A program made the position numbers and the translations under genes. A stretch of DNA of 64,000 nucleotides from Terriglobia bacterium (GTDB lineage: Bacteria; Acidobacteriota; Terriglobia; Terriglobales; Acidobacteriaceae), in assembly GCA_020073495.1 (NCBI GenBank), contig JAIQFD010000004.1, positions 423,001-487,000 of the forward strand, written 5' to 3'. The notes under the pieces are model-generated. The model was not told where the DNA came from and did not search any database. It saw only the letters and a list, made by a program, of their open reading frames with translations. Shown piece by piece: positions 34,812 through 44,350 of this stretch (its first letter is position 1; the number at the start of each line of letters is the position of its first letter).

Positions 34812-37462
34812 GCATTGCGACTGGAACGAAACTCGGGCCATACGAGATCGTCGGCGCATTGGGCGCGGGCGGCATGGGCGAGGTGTATCGCGCGCGCGAC
34901 AGCAAGCTGGACCGCCCGGTCGCCATCAAGGTCCTGAGCGCGCAGTTCTCCAGCGACCAGGAACGTCTGCAGCGCTTCGAGCAGGAAGCGCGCGCCGCCT
35001 CCGCGCTCAATCACCCCAATATCGTGACTATCCACGACGTCGGGCGGCAGAACGGCACGTCGTACCTGGCGATGGAATTCGTGGACGGCAAGAACCTGCG
35101 CGAAATGCTCGACGCCGGCGGCCTGACGATGAAGAAGACGCTGGCGATCGCGGCGCAGGTGGCGGACGGACTGGCCAAAGCGCATGCGGCCGGGATCGTC
35201 CACCGCGACCTCAAGCCGGAGAACATCATGATCACCGGCGACGGGCTGGTGAAGATCCTGGACTTCGGGCTGGCCAAGCTGGTCCCCGGGGTTGCGGTGG
35301 GGTCGGACGCGGCCGCGACCGCAGTCGTGCCGGCAACCCATCCCGGGATGGTGCTGGGCACGGTCGGCTACATGTCGCCCGAGCAGGCGCGTGGCGCGAC
35401 GGTGGACTTCCGCAGCGACCAGTTTTCCCTGGGCACAGTGCTGTACGAAATGCTCACCGGCAAGCGGCCGTTCCAGCGCGAGAGCTCGGCGCAGACCATG
35501 GCCGCGATCATCGAGGACGAGCCACAGCCAGTGACCGAGCTGAACCCGAAGACGCCCCCGCCGGTGCGCTGGATCGTGGAGCGCTGCCTGGCCAAGGAAC
35601 CGGATGAGCGCTACGCCTCCACCCGCGACCTGGCGCGCGACCTGCAACGGGTGCGCGACCACCTGTCGGAGGCGAGCAGCGGCTCGGTGCTGGGCTTGGC
35701 GGCCACGGCTGCGAGTCCCGCGCGGAAGCGCTGGGGCCCGATGGCGGCCGGCATGACCGTCGCGCTCGGGCTGGGATTGTTGCTGGGCGCCGTGGTGTTC
35801 CACACCCGTCCGGCGGAGCCGCCGGTAATGCAGAACCTGACTTTCTCCGGCGCCGACTGGGACCCGGCCGCCGCACCGGATGGACGTTCGGTCGTATTCG
35901 GTTCGGGGCGCGACGGCAAGGACCGCATCTGGTTGAAGCAGCTGGGCAGCGGGGGCGAAGTGCCCATTACCCAAGGTCCGGACGGTTCTGCGCGATTGTC
36001 GCCGGACGGCTCCATGATCGTATTCACTCACACGGAAGGTGGAAAGGCCTGGATCTGCCGCGCGGCTGTAGTGGGCGGAGAACTGCGCCGGCTGGCGGAA
36101 GGCCGGGCCCCGGACTGGTCCCCCGACGGAAAGCAGATCGCCTTCGTCCGCGGAAGCTCGATCTGGGCGGTTTCGCCCGACGGCAGTGGGGCGCACGAGC
36201 TCCACCACATGGAATCGCCGGATACGGCCGTGCGCGCGCTGCGCTGGTCGCCCAACGCCCAGTGGATCGCAGTCGAGTCCATCGCCGGAGGAATCACCTC
36301 GGAGAACGTTACCTTCTCGCTGTTGAGTCCGGATGGCAAGCAATTCGTCGACGTGAAACCCGCATTTCCCGGCGGGGATATCTCCTCGGTGACGTGGATC
36401 GCCAATGATGAAGTGATCTACGCGCGCAGTGTATCGGTGAGCAGCATCGGCCCGGTGAACACCGGCGCCAGCCGTCTGATCCGCCAGAAGGTGCCCACCG
36501 GCCCTGCGAGCGTGCTGCTGTGGCTGCCGGGAGGGACAAGCATCGTGGAACCGCTGGGCCCGGGGCGGTTGGTGCTGGACAACATTATGAGCCGCGAGAA
36601 TGTGCGGGAAGTCTCGCTAGAGAAAGGGGCAAAGAAGACGGAGTCGGAGCGCTGGCTGACCCATGGCAGCAGCGTCGATCGCCAGCCCTTCTACTCGCCG
36701 GACAGCGCCTGGGTGGTGTTCACTTCCAACCGCAGCGGCAACCTGGACATCTGGGAGGTCTCCACGCACGATGGAACCGTGCGGCGACTGACCGATGATC
36801 CCGCCGACGATTGGGACCCGACGTTCACGCCCGACGGCAAATTGCTGTGGACCTCGCACCGCAGCGGCAATTTTGAGATCTGGATGGCGGAAGCCGACGG
36901 CAGCGGCGCACACCAGGTGAGCCACGACGGAGTGGATGCCGAAAATCCCACGGCGACCGTGGATGGATGGGTCATCTACAACTCCGGGAACCCCAAACAA
37001 CGTGGATTGTGGAAGGCGCGTGCGGACGGCAGCCAGGCGAGACGGCTGGTCCCGGGAATCACGAACTGGCCGGAGGCCTCGCCCGACGGCCGCTATGTCC
37101 TTGCGACAACGGGCAATACATCGATCGGGGTGTATCGCGTCGCGGATGGATCGGAGGTCGCCAAGATCGCGATCAATAGCGTTGATCCAAGGCCGGTGGG
37201 TAACGGCCGTGCCAAGTGGATGCCCGACGGCAAGACCGTCCTTTTCGTGACTAGCGGCGCCAACGCGGCGACCGTTATCTACGCCCAGGACTTCATCCCG
37301 GGGCAGGACACCTCAAGCAGCCGCCGGCTGGTGCTGAGCGACCCCGACCGTGCTCCGGAGACCTTCGCCATCTCTCGCGACGGCAAGCGGCTGGTGTTCG
37401 GTGTGATCGACGTCCAATCGAACCTTCTCACCCTGAGCGGTGTAGCGGGAATCACGAAGTAG
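34808..37462 (+). CDS. Membrane Ser/Thr protein kinase with beta-propeller, array gene 3 (subtype A)
   Basis: An 884-residue kinase. ATG at 34808 overlaps the stop of gene 2 and keeps the numbering of the paralogues (K41, D134 in HRDLKPEN, DFG in ILDFGLAKL). The activation segment MVLGTVGYMSPEQARG matches subtype A. A transmembrane helix (GMTVALGLGLLLGAVVFH) lies near 320. The extracytoplasmic part has strong PD40 repeats (LSPDGSMIVFTH, WSPDGKQIAFV, YSPDSAWVVFTSNRSGNLDIW, FTPDGKLLWTSHRSGNFEIW). These repeats are closer to TolB than those of gene 1. Gene 4 follows after six bases. Confidence 0.93.
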   Translation: MSIATGTKLGPYEIVGALGAGGMGEVYRARDSKLDRPVAIKVLSAQFSSDQERLQRFEQEARAASALNHPNIVTIHDVGRQNGTSYLAMEFVDGKNLREMLDAGGLTMKKTLAIAAQVADGLAKAHAAGIVHRDLKPENIMITGDGLVKILDFGLAKLVPGVAVGSDAAATAVVPATHPGMVLGTVGYMSPEQARGATVDFRSDQFSLGTVLYEMLTGKRPFQRESSAQTMAAIIEDEPQPVTELNPKTPPPVRWIVERCLAKEPDERYASTRDLARDLQRVRDHLSEASSGSVLGLAATAASPARKRWGPMAAGMTVALGLGLLLGAVVFHTRPAEPPVMQNLTFSGADWDPAAAPDGRSVVFGSGRDGKDRIWLKQLGSGGEVPITQGPDGSARLSPDGSMIVFTHTEGGKAWICRAAVVGGELRRLAEGRAPDWSPDGKQIAFVRGSSIWAVSPDGSGAHELHHMESPDTAVRALRWSPNAQWIAVESIAGGITSENVTFSLLSPDGKQFVDVKPAFPGGDISSVTWIANDEVIYARSVSVSSIGPVNTGASRLIRQKVPTGPASVLLWLPGGTSIVEPLGPGRLVLDNIMSRENVREVSLEKGAKKTESERWLTHGSSVDRQPFYSPDSAWVVFTSNRSGNLDIWEVSTHDGTVRRLTDDPADDWDPTFTPDGKLLWTSHRSGNFEIWMAEADGSGAHQVSHDGVDAENPTATVDGWVIYNSGNPKQRGLWKARADGSQARRLVPGITNWPEASPDGRYVLATTGNTSIGVYRVADGSEVAKIAINSVDPRPVGNGRAKWMPDGKTVLFVTSGANAATVIYAQDFIPGQDTSSSRRLVLSDPDRAPETFAISRDGKRLVFGVIDVQSNLLTLSGVAGITK

Positions 37463-37468
37463 GTATCC

Positions 37469-40135
37469 ATGGCACTGACTGCTGGAAATAAGCTCGGGCC
37501 CTACGAGATCCAGTCCGCGGTGGGCGCGGGCGGGATGGGCGAGGTGTACCGCGCCCGCGACACGCGGCTGGATCGCACGGTGGCCATCAAGATCCTGACC
37601 GCGGGACATGCGGCTGGCGCGGAGATGCGCGAACGATTCGAGCGCGAGGCGCGCACCATCTCCAACTTGTCCCACACAAATATCTGCACGCTCTATGACG
37701 TGGGGCGGCACGAGGGCACCGACTTCCTGGTGATGGAGTACCTGGAAGGCGAGACGCTGGAAAAGCGGCTGGAGCGCGGGCCGCTGCCCAGCGAGGCGGC
37801 GCTGAAGATTGCCATCGAGATCGCGGACGCGCTGGACAAGGCGCACCGACAGGGCGTCATTCATCGCGACCTAAAGCCGGGAAATATCATGCTCACGAAA
37901 GCAGGCGCGAAGCTCATGGACTTCGGGCTGGCCAAGCTACGCAACGATCCCGTGCCCGCAGTCTCTGCCCTCACCGAGATGGCCGCGACCATGGCGACCA
38001 AGAAACTGACCGCCGAGGGCATGATTGTGGGCACATTCCAGTACATGGCGCCGGAGCAGCTCGAAGGCAACGAGGCGGACGCGCGCAGTGACATCTTCGC
38101 CCTCGGCGAGGTGATCTACGAGATGGCGACGGGCCGGGCGGCGTTCACCGGCAAGACCAAGGCGAGCCTGATCGCCGCCATCCTTTCGTCGGAGCCAAAG
38201 CCGATCAGCGAGATGCAGCCCATGACCCCGCCGGCGCTGGACCGCGTCATAAGAACCTGCTTGGCAAAAGATCCCGAAGAGCGTTGGCAGACGGCCCACG
38301 ATCTCAAGCTGCAGTTGCAGTGGATCGCGGAGGCGGGCTCGAAAGCCGGGGTGCCGGCGCCGCTCATCGCCAAGCGAAAGAACCGCGAGCGCCTGCTCGG
38401 CATCGTGGCAGCGCTCGCTGTGGTGATAGCGATCGTGCTTGCAGTAGCGTACTGGAAGGCGGCACGGACCCCGAGTGTGGTGCGCGCGGAACTCGTCGCA
38501 CCGGAGGGCGGGCACTTCAACTTTGTGGGAGACAACAGCGGCCCTCCCGTGCTCTCGCCCGACGGAAGCCGCCTGGTGATGTCGGTGATGGCGGAGGGGA
38601 AAACCCGCCTCTATGTACGGGCGCTCAACAGCACTGGTGGACAGCCAATCGCCGGGAGCGAGAACGCGACCTTCCCCTTTTGGTCGCCGGACAGCCAATG
38701 GGTGGGATTCTTCGCGGAAGGAAGACTGAGGAAGGTGAGCATCAACGGCGGGGCGCCCATCACGCTGGCAGAGGCGCCGGATCCGCGGGGCGGATCGTGG
38801 GGGAAGGACGGCACGATCCTCTTCGCACCTCGCTTCCGGGGCGGGTTGAGCCGCGTCTCCGCCGACGGGGGCGCGATCGCGACTCTGACCAAAAGCGACG
38901 ATGGGAAATACACGACCCACCGCTGGCCGCTGTTCCTTCCCGACGGCAAACACTTCCTCTACTTCGCGGGCGATCACAACAACCCCGCATCGGAAAATGC
39001 CGGAGTGTTCCTGGCCTCGCTGGACGGGAAGGAAAACCGGCGTGTCCTCCACACTCTCGCCAACGTGGTGTACGCGCAGGGTCAGCTTCTGTTTCTCTCC
39101 GAGAGCTCGCTCATGGCGCAAGCGTTCGATGCCTCGACCGGCGCGCTGAGCGGACAGCCGCGTGCGATCGCCGACGGCGTGGCCTATGACTCGGGCGTGT
39201 GGCACATCACGGCCACCGCTTCCGACACCGGAGCGCTGGTTTTCCAGACGGGGTCGAGCGACGCGGGCCGGCAACTCGTCTGGTATGACCGGAGCGGCAA
39301 GGCGTTGGGCACCGTCGGCGGCCGCGACCAGTATCTGGAAGTGGCGCTGTCGCCCGACGGCAAGAAGCTGGCCTCCATCATCGGCGATCCCCAGAGCGCG
39401 ATCTGGATCTACGACTTGCAGCGCAATACCAAGACCCGCTTGACCTTCCTCTCCGGCGGGATCCGGGGCTTTGCCTGGTCCCCGGATGGCAAACGGATCG
39501 CGTTTTCCCTCTCCAGCGGGACCGGCCACTTCCAGATGTACGTGCAACCCTCCGATGGATCGGGGACGGCCCAGCCTCTGCTGGACGCGAACCAGGACCG
39601 GTTCGTCTGCCATTGGTCCCCGGATGGCCGCTATCTCCTCTATGTCGAGGGAGCGGCCGGCACCCAGAAACTCTGGGTGTTGCCCATGAACGGAGACGGA
39701 AAGCCGTTCCCTGCCATCCAGAATCCTGGCTTGGACTACGATGGCCAGTTTTCCCCGGACGGGCGCTGGCTGGCCTACGCTTCCTGGGTTGTCAGGAACG
39801 CGGAAGTGTTCGTGTCGCCGTTCCCCCCGACCGGAGCGAAATGGCAGATCTCGCAGAACTCCGGTTCCCGTCCGCGATGGAGAGGCGATGGGAAAGAACT
39901 CTTCTACACCCCTCCGGGAGACAACCAGTTCTACGCTGTTGAAGTGGACGGTTCGGGCAACAGCTTCCAGATCGGACGGACTGAGCCCTTGTTCCGCACC
40001 AACCTGATCGGCGCCGGGTCGCTCTTCGACGTGAGCGCGGACGGGAAGAAGTTCGTCGCCGAGGTCGCTGCCGAGCAGAGCGACCGCCCCCTCACGCTGG
40101 TCGTGAACTGGACCGAAGAGCTGAAAAAGAAATAG
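37469..40135 (+). CDS. Membrane Ser/Thr protein kinase with beta-propeller, array gene 4 (subtype B)
   Basis: An 888-residue kinase with K41, D134 in HRDLKPGN, and DFG in [11 protein letters not shown]. The activation segment [18 protein letters not shown] and the flanking [11 protein letters not shown] make it the closest relative of gene 2. A membrane helix ([20 protein letters not shown]) lies near 310-330. Propeller repeats follow ([66 protein letters not shown]). It starts six bases after gene 3, so genes 2-4 form one transcription unit. That unit ends in the bidirectional terminator at 40132-40158, whose stem begins in the stop codon. Confidence 0.93.
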   Translation: MALTAGNKLGPYEIQSAVGAGGMGEVYRARDTRLDRTVAIKILTAGHAAGAEMRERFEREARTISNLSHTNICTLYDVGRHEGTDFLVMEYLEGETLEKRLERGPLPSEAALKIAIEIADALDKAHRQGVIHRDLKPGNIMLTKAGAKLMDFGLAKLRNDPVPAVSALTEMAATMATKKLTAEGMIVGTFQYMAPEQLEGNEADARSDIFALGEVIYEMATGRAAFTGKTKASLIAAILSSEPKPISEMQPMTPPALDRVIRTCLAKDPEERWQTAHDLKLQLQWIAEAGSKAGVPAPLIAKRKNRERLLGIVAALAVVIAIVLAVAYWKAARTPSVVRAELVAPEGGHFNFVGDNSGPPVLSPDGSRLVMSVMAEGKTRLYVRALNSTGGQPIAGSENATFPFWSPDSQWVGFFAEGRLRKVSINGGAPITLAEAPDPRGGSWGKDGTILFAPRFRGGLSRVSADGGAIATLTKSDDGKYTTHRWPLFLPDGKHFLYFAGDHNNPASENAGVFLASLDGKENRRVLHTLANVVYAQGQLLFLSESSLMAQAFDASTGALSGQPRAIADGVAYDSGVWHITATASDTGALVFQTGSSDAGRQLVWYDRSGKALGTVGGRDQYLEVALSPDGKKLASIIGDPQSAIWIYDLQRNTKTRLTFLSGGIRGFAWSPDGKRIAFSLSSGTGHFQMYVQPSDGSGTAQPLLDANQDRFVCHWSPDGRYLLYVEGAAGTQKLWVLPMNGDGKPFPAIQNPGLDYDGQFSPDGRWLAYASWVVRNAEVFVSPFPPTGAKWQISQNSGSRPRWRGDGKELFYTPPGDNQFYAVEVDGSGNSFQIGRTEPLFRTNLIGAGSLFDVSADGKKFVAEVAAEQSDRPLTLVVNWTEELKKK

Positions 40136-40158
40136 GACAGCCGTGGCGGCTGTCCTAT
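40132..40158. terminator. Bidirectional intrinsic terminator
   Basis: A perfect 12-base-pair stem with a TGG loop (AATAGGACAGCCG / CGGCTGTCCTAT). On the minus strand it is followed by TTCTTTTTC, so it serves the DUF1264 gene well. On the plus strand, where ATCTTGCTC follows, it closes the kinase operon. Confidence 0.75.
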
Positions 40159-40163
40159 CTTGC

Positions 40164-40715
40164 TCAGAACTTCTTGTACTCAGCGGCGCTCATCGGTTTG
40201 TGCCCGACGGCCTGCGGTATGCTGATGTTGCCCGTGGGGATCCCATCCTTCATCTCGAAGCTGTAGATCAATCCATCCGTGTTGGCCACCAGGTCGGCGA
40301 CTTCCTTGGCTTTGTCGGGCGGCAGGTCGTGCACCTGGACGCGGCCGCTGGCGATCTCAATGGCGTGGTCGTGCCAGTTCTTGTTCCAGGTGGCGAGCGG
40401 GACCGCGGGCCGGGTCAGCTTCTTGGCCCAGATCCATTCCACCTGCGTCAGCATCGTGCCCGGCTTGGTGTCGTCAAAGATCAGGCAAACGATGGTCGGA
40501 TCGCTGGAGTACACCTTGCAATAGTGATGGAAAGGTTCCATGACTTTGCCGTGGACCAGGTGCGGAGCGGAAACGTGGATGGTGAAATCGTCGGCCGGGG
40601 TCTTGTTCGCCGAGGCAGCCTGCGGAGCGGGCGCTCCGTGGCTCCCCACAACCGCCAGGGCGAACAAGGTACAGGCCATCGCAAAGATCCCCAAAGCGCC
40701 GAGTGTGCGCATCAT
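40164..40715 (-). CDS. DUF1264 (oil-body-associated-protein-like) secreted protein
   Basis: A 183-residue protein. A signal peptide (LGALGIFAMACTLFALAVVGSHG) precedes a DUF1264 domain, the family of plant oil-body-associated proteins. Hallmarks are FHHYCKVYSSDPTIVCLIFDD, LTQVEWIWAKKL, and WHDHAIEIASGRVQV. The biochemical activity is unknown. The histidines and cysteines in HHYCK and IVCLI could bind metal. It stands alone, convergent to the kinase array, with the shared terminator between. Confidence 0.8.
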   Translation of the reverse strand: MMRTLGALGIFAMACTLFALAVVGSHGAPAPQAASANKTPADDFTIHVSAPHLVHGKVMEPFHHYCKVYSSDPTIVCLIFDDTKPGTMLTQVEWIWAKKLTRPAVPLATWNKNWHDHAIEIASGRVQVHDLPPDKAKEVADLVANTDGLIYSFEMKDGIPTGNISIPQAVGHKPMSAAEYKKF

Positions 40716-40822
40716 GAGCTTCTCCTGACTTGAATTTGGATCCCCAGGGAGGAAAGTGCGGCGGAAGGGTAATGGAACGCCGCCTGGCAGTCAACAATCA
40801 AGAAATGGAGAAATTGTGTGGG

Positions 40823-40844
40823 CACGGGCGTCCTCGCCCGTGTC
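40823..40844. repeat. CACGGGCG hairpin before the Sel1 gene
   Basis: The stem is GCACGGGCG / CGCCCGTGT with loop TCCT. The same stem sequence recurs at 53920-53944. There is no adjacent T-run. It lies in the 180-base spacer between the divergent DUF1264 and Sel1 genes. Confidence 0.6.
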
Positions 40845-40895
40845 GGCCAGCACGCTGCGGTCGACACTGCAACAGGGCGGCGTTACCATCCGCAT

Positions 40896-42089
40896 ATGAA
40901 CGGACTATATCGTTGGCTAATCTTCCTTTGTCTGGTAAGCGCCTTCCAGTACCCCGCTTCGGCACAGAACTGCGGCTCAGAGGCTATCGAGAAGGAGGCA
41001 GAAGCGCTTAGCGGCCAGAGCGTCGAGGCGATGAAACAGCGAGCGGAGAGCGGTGACACACATGCACAGGCCGTAATAGGCCATTACTTCATCGCCAAAC
41101 GCGACTACGCGCAAGGTGTGAAGTGGTTGGATAAGGCAGCGGCACAGAATGATGCGGATGCGCAGTTCATGCTCGCGGGAGGCTACAAGATGGGTTGGTA
41201 CGGCCTCACCGCGGACGACGCGAAAGCCATAGCACTGACCAAACGGGCCGCTGAACAGGGCCATTGCGTTGCGCAACTGAATCTGGGGTCCGCGTACCAA
41301 CTTGGTATGGGCGGCATCGCGAAGGATTCAGTGAAAGCGGCGGAGTGGTTCCGCAAGTCTGCGGAGCAGGGCTTCCCGCCTGCAGAACTTATGCTCGGCA
41401 TGGCTTACTACCGCGGCGATGGCATGCACAAAGATGAGGCGCTAGCGGAATTCTGGGTCCGCAAGGCTGCTAATCACGGGATTTCGCCAGCGCAGGTGAT
41501 GCTCGCGCAGATGCAGCAACAAGGATCAGAACAGGTCCCCACCAATCCGGCAGAAGCCGAGACGCTCAACAAGCTTGCGGCGGAGCAGGGCTCTGCACCT
41601 GCGCAGTTCAAGCTGGGAGTGTTGTATCGCAAGGGACTTGCCGGTCCTCCAGATCCCGTAAGGGCGGCCCAGTGGTTCGAAAAGGCCCTCAACCAGGGCT
41701 TTACTCCCGCTGCCTATGAACTCGGGACGATGAGCGAAGTCGGGGAAGGCGTGCCACAAAGCGATGAGAAGGCGTTCCAACTCTACCTGGTGGCGGCGGA
41801 GCTCGGAGTCTCCAGGGCCCAGGTGAAAGCGGCCCAGATGTTGCATGTCGGCCGAGGTACTGCACTCGACTTGATCGCCTCTTACAAGTGGCTCGACATT
41901 GCGACCCGTTTGGACAACACGGAGGCTAAGAGTCTGCTAACGGTACTGGCGCGGGAGATGAAACAAGAACAGATTGCGAGAGCCAAGGCACTCGCCGAGG
42001 ATTGGGCTGCTGATAACGCGGACGTGATAGAGACCAAGGGATACCAATTCCACGAAAAGTTCGAAGTACCACCGGCTAAGTCTGAATAG
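40896..42089 (+). CDS. Secreted Sel1-repeat protein
   Basis: A 397-residue protein with a signal peptide (MNGLYRWLIFLCLVSAFQYPASAQ). A chain of Sel1-type tetratricopeptide repeats follows, about eight units of ~36 residues. Examples are AVIGHYFIAKRDYAQGVKWLDKAA, LNLGSAYQLGMGG, LMLGMAYYRGDGMHKDEALAEFWV, FKLGVLYRKGLAG, and YELGTMSEVGEG. Such solenoids mediate protein-protein contacts in the periplasm. ATG at 40896 is chosen because the signal peptide starts there; the frame is open upstream. The gene converges on the carboxyltransferase gene with 13 bases between. Confidence 0.88.
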   Translation: MNGLYRWLIFLCLVSAFQYPASAQNCGSEAIEKEAEALSGQSVEAMKQRAESGDTHAQAVIGHYFIAKRDYAQGVKWLDKAAAQNDADAQFMLAGGYKMGWYGLTADDAKAIALTKRAAEQGHCVAQLNLGSAYQLGMGGIAKDSVKAAEWFRKSAEQGFPPAELMLGMAYYRGDGMHKDEALAEFWVRKAANHGISPAQVMLAQMQQQGSEQVPTNPAEAETLNKLAAEQGSAPAQFKLGVLYRKGLAGPPDPVRAAQWFEKALNQGFTPAAYELGTMSEVGEGVPQSDEKAFQLYLVAAELGVSRAQVKAAQMLHVGRGTALDLIASYKWLDIATRLDNTEAKSLLTVLAREMKQEQIARAKALAEDWAADNADVIETKGYQFHEKFEVPPAKSE

Positions 42090-42102
42090 CGGCTAGCCGG
42101 CC

Positions 42103-43653
42103 CTACAGCGGGATGTTCCCGTGCTTCTTGGGCGGGTTTTTGTCGCGCTTGTTCTCCAGCATATCCAGGGCTTCGATCAGCTTCTTGCGCGTCTCGCGGG
42201 GCTGGATGACGGCGTCCACGTAGCCTCGCTCGGCGACGACATAGGGGTTGGCGAAGCGGTCACGGAACTGCTCGATCAACTGCTGCCGCTCCTCTTCTTT
42301 GTTCTTGGCCTTGGCCAGCTCGCGCTTGTACACGATGTCCACCGCGCCCTCCGGGCCCATCACCGCGACCTCGGCGGTGGGCCAGGCGTAGTTCACGTCG
42401 CAGCGGATGTGCTTGCTGGCCATAACGCAGTACGCGCCACCGTAAGCCTTGCGGGTGATGACGGTAATCTTGGGAACGGTGGCTTCGGCGAAGGCATAGA
42501 GCAGCTTGGCGCCATGCTTGATGATCCCGCCGTATTCCTGCTTGGTGCCGGGCAGGAAGCCGGGGACGTCCTCGAAGGTCACCAGCGGGATGTTGAAGGC
42601 GTCGCAGAAGCGCACGAAGCGCGCGCCTTTGACCGAGGCATCGATGTCGAGGCATCCGGCCAGGATCGCGGGCTGGTTGGCCACCACGCCCACGCTGCGC
42701 CCGTTCAACCGCGCGAATCCCACCACGATGTTCCTGGCGTAGTGCTCGTGCACCTCGAAGAAGTAGCCGTCGTCCACCACCGCGTTGATCACGTCCTTGA
42801 TGTCGTAGGGCTTGTTCGATTCCGTCGGGACGATGGTGTCGAGCTTGGCGTCAGCGCGGTCGATGGGGTCGGTGCAGGGCTTACGCGGCGGGTCCTCGAG
42901 ATTGTTCGACGGCATGAAGCTGAACAGCTCGCGGATCATGGAGAGGCACTCGGCGTCGTCGTGGGCGCGGAAGTGGGCCACGCCCGAGACCTCGTTGTGC
43001 GTCTCGGCGCCGCCCAGCTTCTCTTTCGTCACGTCTTCGTGAGTCACCGACTTGATGACGTCCGGCCCGGTGATGAACATGTACGCGGTCTTGTCCACCA
43101 TCAGGATGAAGTCGGTGATGGCGGGCGAATAGACGGCGCCGCCGGCGCACGGGCCCAGGATGGCCGAGATCTGCGGGATGACGCCCGAGGCCAGCGTGTT
43201 GCGCAGGAAGATGTCGGCGTAGCCGGCCAGCGACATCACGCCTTCCTGGATGCGCGCGCCGCCGGAGTCGTTCAGCCCTATGACGGGCGCGCCCACGCGC
43301 ATGGCCGTGTCCATGACCTTCACGATCTTCGAGGCGTTTGACTCCGATAGCGACCCGCCGAAGACGGTGAAGTCTTGAGCGAAGACGAACACCAGCCGGC
43401 CTTCGATCTTGCCGTAGCCGGTGACGAAGCCGTCGCCGTAGGTCTTCTGCTCCTGCATGCCGAAGTCGGTACAGCGGTGCGTGACCAGCTTGTCGGTCTC
43501 CTCGAAAGTGCCTTCGTCGAGCAGGAAGGCGATGCGCTCGCGGGCCGACATCTTGCCTTCCTTGTGCTGCTTCTGGCGGCGCTCCTCGCCTCCGCCGGCT
43601 TCGGCCAGGGCATCGCGCTTCTTCAGCTCTTCGAGTTTTTGTTCCAGCTTCAT
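42103..43653 (-). CDS. Acyl-CoA carboxylase carboxyltransferase (propionyl-CoA type beta subunit)
   Basis: A 516-residue carboxyltransferase of the PccB/MmdA family, which moves carboxyl from carboxybiotin to acyl-CoA, usually propionyl-CoA. Two crotonase-like halves are present: [24 protein letters not shown] with [12 protein letters not shown], and the C-terminal [26 protein letters not shown] with [15 protein letters not shown]. No biotin carboxylase is adjacent. Candidates lie at 56098 (biotin carboxylase) and 57627 (biotin carrier) in this window. A decarboxylase role (methylmalonyl-CoA) cannot be excluded from sequence alone. Confidence 0.93.
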   Translation of the reverse strand: MKLEQKLEELKKRDALAEAGGGEERRQKQHKEGKMSARERIAFLLDEGTFEETDKLVTHRCTDFGMQEQKTYGDGFVTGYGKIEGRLVFVFAQDFTVFGGSLSESNASKIVKVMDTAMRVGAPVIGLNDSGGARIQEGVMSLAGYADIFLRNTLASGVIPQISAILGPCAGGAVYSPAITDFILMVDKTAYMFITGPDVIKSVTHEDVTKEKLGGAETHNEVSGVAHFRAHDDAECLSMIRELFSFMPSNNLEDPPRKPCTDPIDRADAKLDTIVPTESNKPYDIKDVINAVVDDGYFFEVHEHYARNIVVGFARLNGRSVGVVANQPAILAGCLDIDASVKGARFVRFCDAFNIPLVTFEDVPGFLPGTKQEYGGIIKHGAKLLYAFAEATVPKITVITRKAYGGAYCVMASKHIRCDVNYAWPTAEVAVMGPEGAVDIVYKRELAKAKNKEEERQQLIEQFRDRFANPYVVAERGYVDAVIQPRETRKKLIEALDMLENKRDKNPPKKHGNIPL

Positions 43654-43721
43654 AGGCAGGGAATTATAGATGGGCGTACGTCAAATCGGCGTGTGATGGG
43701 CGTCACATTCATGAAAAGGGG

Positions 43722-43755
43722 TAGGAGGTGGGAAGCAGCGGCCCACCGCCTCCTG
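43722..43755. repeat. AGGAGGTGGG inverted repeat
   Basis: AGGAGGTGGG near 43723 pairs imperfectly with CCCACCGCCTCCT near 43741. It lies between the carboxyltransferase start and the adenosine-specific kinase stop. It is similar in wording to 15209-15292. Confidence 0.45.
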
Positions 43756-43766
43756 CTGCCGGCAAG

Positions 43767-44252
43767 CTATCGTTTATAGCCAATCTTGCGCAGGAATTCT
43801 TTTCGGGCAGCGACGTCGCTCGCGCCCTCCACGCCCTTGGGTGACGAGCCGTCGATCACGCCCATCACGCCGCGTCCCTGCGGGCTTTTGGCGACGATCA
43901 CCTCCAGCGGATTCGCGGTGGCGCAGAAGATATGGCAGACCTCGGGCACATTGCGCAGCGCGGGCAGCAGGTTGATCGGGTACGCATGGCGCACCACCAC
44001 GACGAAGATATGCCCGGCGGCAATGGCCTGGGCGCTGCGGATGGCGACCTGCTTGAGCTCGTCGTCGTTGCCGTCGGCTCGCACCAGGCACGGCCCCGAC
44101 GCCTCGTTGAAGGCCACGCCGAACTTGCCTTGCGGCACCGTGCAGGTCACCGCCTCGTAGATGTCCTCCACCGTCTTGATGAAGTGCGTCTGGCCGATGA
44201 CGATGTTGGCGTCGGCGGGGTACTCGATGCGGACCGATTCGAATTCGACCAT
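43767..44252 (-). CDS. Adenosine-specific kinase family protein
   Basis: A 161-residue protein of the adenosine-specific kinase family (PF04008, COG1839), best known from archaea and thermophiles. Conserved text includes NIVIGQTHFIKTVEDIYEAV, GVAFNEASGPCLVRADGND, FVVVVRHAYPINLLPALRNVPEVCHIFCATANP, and GRGVMGVIDGSSPKGVE. ATG at 44250-44252 has GGAGGG six bases upstream. The biological role in bacteria is unclear. The family assignment rests on recognised motifs rather than on a search. It is upstream of the carboxyltransferase gene on the same strand. Confidence 0.85.
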   Translation of the reverse strand: MVEFESVRIEYPADANIVIGQTHFIKTVEDIYEAVTCTVPQGKFGVAFNEASGPCLVRADGNDDELKQVAIRSAQAIAAGHIFVVVVRHAYPINLLPALRNVPEVCHIFCATANPLEVIVAKSPQGRGVMGVIDGSSPKGVEGASDVAARKEFLRKIGYKR

Positions 44253-44292
44253 GATGCCCTCCCCGAGCAAGGACACATGATAGGCCGCAGGC

Positions 44293-44350
44293 AGGGCGAT
44301 CGGGTAATCGGGGAATCGCTGACGACGGACGAGGGGCGGCTGCTGAGTGA
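44293..44350. repeat. GTCGTCAG-type degenerate repeat region
   Basis: On the minus strand this reads GTCACTCAGCAGCCGCCCC, then GTCCGTCGTCAGCGATTCCCC. It lies directly after the stop of the gene at 44351. The words are shared with 14626-14647 and with the tail of the ABC ATPase gene (near 26612-26640). Confidence 0.4.
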
